Source of the DNA: Anabaena cylindrica PCC 7122
GTDB lineage: Bacteria; Cyanobacteriota; Cyanobacteriia; Cyanobacteriales; Nostocaceae
Length of the DNA: 64,000 bases
Reading direction: 5' to 3'
Assembly: GCF_000317695.1 (NCBI RefSeq)
Contig: NC_019771.1
Span: 1,251,001-1,315,000, forward strand
Program-made: the position numbers and the translations under genes
Part shown: positions 62,346 through 64,000 of the stretch, piece by piece
Numbering within the stretch: the stretch's first letter is position 1
How the letters are laid out: every line of letters starts with the position of its first letter
The notes under the pieces: model-generated
Told to the model about the DNA's origin: nothing
Database searches by the model: none
The model's input: only the letters and a program-made list of their open reading frames with translations

Positions 62346-63308
62346 GTGTTTACAAATACACTTGCTCGACCACAAGGTACACTACCATTAGATTTATTTG
62401 CCGCTATTGAGGAGCTAAAAACAGAACTCAACGCGGTAATATTAGCGCATTACTATCAAGACCCCGATATTCAAGATATAGCCGACTTTATTGGCGACTC
62501 CTTGCAACTAGCCAAAGCCGCAGCACAGACAAATGCAGATGTGATTGTGTTTGCTGGCGTTCATTTCATGGCAGAAACAGCCAAAATCCTGAATCCTAAT
62601 AAATTGGTACTGCTACCAGACTTAAATGCTGGTTGTTCTTTAGCAGACAGTTGTCTTCCCCAGGAGTTTGCAGAGTTCAAAGACGCACACCCAAATCATT
62701 TAGTCATTTCCTATATTAACTGCTCCGCCGAAATTAAGGCTATGAGCGATATTATCTGCACCAGTTCCAACGCTGTGAAAATCGTTCAGCAAATACCTGA
62801 AGAATCAGAGATTATTTTTGCCCCAGATCGCAACTTGGGAAGGTATGTAATTGAACAAACCGGACGGGAAATGCTGTTATGGCAAGGTAGCTGTATTGTC
62901 CATGAGACGTTTTCCGAAAAGAAAATAGTCCAATTAAAAACTATACATCCAGAAGCAGAAGCGATCGCACACCCAGAATGTGAAACCAGTGTTTTGCGTC
63001 ATGCCAGCTTTATTGGCTCTACAGCAGCCCTACTTAATTATTGTCAAAACAGTCATACACAGGAATTTATCGTCGCTACAGAGCCAGGAATTATCCACCA
63101 GATGCAAAAATTAGCACCTGAGAAGCACTTTATTCCCGCACCTCCACAGAATAATTGTAATTGTAACGAATGTCCGTTTATGCGGTTAAATACCTTAGAA
63201 AAACTCTATTTAGCAATGAAAAATCGCACCCCCGAAATAACCATGTCAGAGGAAATTCGTCTCGCTGCACTGCGGCCAATGCAACGGATGTTAGAAATGA
63301 GTATTTAA
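62346..63308 (+). CDS. nadA: Quinolinate synthase A
   Basis: 320 residues, GTG start. It condenses iminoaspartate with dihydroxyacetone phosphate to quinolinate in NAD synthesis, using a 4Fe-4S cluster. The motifs for cluster ligands are LNAGCSLADSC (C97), HPEC (C212) and NCNECPFM (C276). The opening HYYQDPDIQDIADFIGDSLQLA is typical. ATG/GTG choice is by conservation. Followed by R7. Confidence 0.93.
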   Translation: MFTNTLARPQGTLPLDLFAAIEELKTELNAVILAHYYQDPDIQDIADFIGDSLQLAKAAAQTNADVIVFAGVHFMAETAKILNPNKLVLLPDLNAGCSLADSCLPQEFAEFKDAHPNHLVISYINCSAEIKAMSDIICTSSNAVKIVQQIPEESEIIFAPDRNLGRYVIEQTGREMLLWQGSCIVHETFSEKKIVQLKTIHPEAEAIAHPECETSVLRHASFIGSTAALLNYCQNSHTQEFIVATEPGIIHQMQKLAPEKHFIPAPPQNNCNCNECPFMRLNTLEKLYLAMKNRTPEITMSEEIRLAALRPMQRMLEMSI

Positions 63309-63405
63309 TAGACATCTCCGAAAATGATTGACTGTGGAGACGTTCCACCGGAACGTCTCTACAAGGGTTTCAAGCCACGCACATTTAATTACCACCAGAT
63401 GTCTA
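63309..63405. repeat. R7 element, complete copy
   Basis: 97 bp with ends TAGACATCT / AGATGTCTA and a central perfect hairpin GAGACGTTCC-ACC-GGAACGTCTC. It starts right after the nadA stop and may act as its terminator. The half copy at 4102 lacks the hairpin. Confidence 0.75.
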
Positions 63406-63433
63406 AAAACTGTCTCCAAACAAAACGCTCAAC

Positions 63434-64000
63434 TTAAAATGTCATCTTCTCAGCTTCTTTCTGGGCTGTCTCACTATATTTTTTGTATAACTTAGTTCTA
63501 ATTTGAGCTTCTTGATAACGGGTATGATTAGGAGGAACCTGACTCATTAAATCAGAAGCTCTTTGCCATCTAGCTGCTAATTCTAACCACTGAGTTGAAG
63601 TTGTAGCTGTTTTACCAGAAGCAGAAGCTTGGTTAGCAAGTCTCACAGCATCTGCAAATGCGTCACCCAACACATCATTATTGGACGGGTTAGACAAATT
63701 TTTATTGATAGCATGAGGTGATACTTGTGATTTAATTCCGTTGGCTGTCCTCAAAGACGAGGAAATGTATAACGGTAAAAATTTTTTTAGTTGATTTCCG
63801 GTTACAAAATCAACCAGCAAAGCCAGTAAAAGCACTGTGCATAAACCAGTAGACCCTATAATCAGTTGTTTAGTTAAGGTCTTATGTTTATATGGTGTAG
63901 ACAGTAAAGATTGGCCTTTGGGCAAAATCGGTTTTCCTAATTCAGCATAGGCTGCTGTAAAATCTTGAATTAATTGTTTGACAATACCCGGCTGTACCAG
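63434..64000 (-). CDS. Membrane protein of unknown function (5' end outside window)
   Basis: The frame is open to base 64000, so the gene starts beyond the window. An upstream stretch (LVQPGIVKQLIQDFTAAYAELGKP) is followed by one membrane helix (about base 63790-63860, LIIGSTGLCTVLLLALLVDFV). A polar, probably periplasmic, domain ends in WLELAARWQRASDLMSQVPPNHTRY, a short motif common in cyanobacterial hypothetical proteins. Function unknown. Confidence 0.7.
   Translation of the reverse strand: MVQPGIVKQLIQDFTAAYAELGKPILPKGQSLLSTPYKHKTLTKQLIIGSTGLCTVLLLALLVDFVTGNQLKKFLPLYISSSLRTANGIKSQVSPHAINKNLSNPSNNDVLGDAFADAVRLANQASASGKTATTSTQWLELAARWQRASDLMSQVPPNHTRYQEAQIRTKLYKKYSETAQKEAEKMTF

Overview
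The window is chromosome of a filamentous, probably heterocyst-forming (Nostocales) cyanobacterium. The evidence is frequent HIP1 octamers (GCGATCGC), a photosystem II psbA gene, an alternative Rieske protein, a ZipN/Ftn2 division gene, DevB/DevC exporter genes, AvaK-like PRC/DUF2382 proteins, a carotenoid oxygenase, and the dense small palindromic repeats and heptamer repeats typical of this group. It is AT-rich with many short accessory genes. No rRNA operon, CRISPR array, prophage or complete IS is visible.

Layout. 1-5.2 kb: end of a CheA-type hybrid kinase, a DUF4231 membrane protein, a small membrane gene split by a repeat, and a GNAT acetyltransferase. 5.5-14.3 kb: transketolase and two tandem TPR-CHAT (caspase-like) proteins. 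14.3-17.5 kb: DevC and DevB exporter genes without DevA, with a divergent PadR regulator. 17.7-21.9 kb: three PRC/DUF2382 stress or akinete-type genes embedded in repeats. 21.9-31.5 kb: housekeeping (MFS transporter, Kir channel, tRNA-Lys, aldose epimerase, pdhA, zipN, argS). 31.6-37 kb: an accessory island with a split STAND NTPase/TPR operon and several toxin-antitoxin genes, some broken. 37.2-43.9 kb: two-component system, beta-rich secreted protein, variant psbA (D1'-like), divergent Rieske protein, rhodanese and a small exported protein, which together look like a photosynthetic/redox module. 44.3-49.3 kb: PTS EIIA-HPr-EI fusion, acyltransferase, carotenoid oxygenase. 49.3-53 kb: a graveyard with a broken NACHT gene fused to a HicA tail, a DUF2887 nuclease flanked by thioesterase relics, and an antitoxin whose PIN toxin carries two repeat insertions. 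53-64 kb: sugar dehydrogenase, FIST/histidine-kinase pair, DoxX, ROK kinase, cysteine desulfurase, tRNA-Ser, metallophosphoesterase, nadA and a truncated membrane protein.

The most striking content is non-coding. At least nine families of short (about 85-265 bp) terminal-inverted-repeat elements (called R1 to R9 here) are present. Several can be shown to be mobile: removing an element together with one TA restores an intact reading frame at three separate insertions (4.4 kb, 52.4 kb, 52.7 kb). One family (R5) makes a 9-bp target duplication and sits inside the hairpin loop of other elements. Another (R6) has a 28-bp palindrome with compensatory changes between copies, and an apparently empty related site. 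Together they broke a small membrane gene and a PIN toxin and altered the devB-devC junction.
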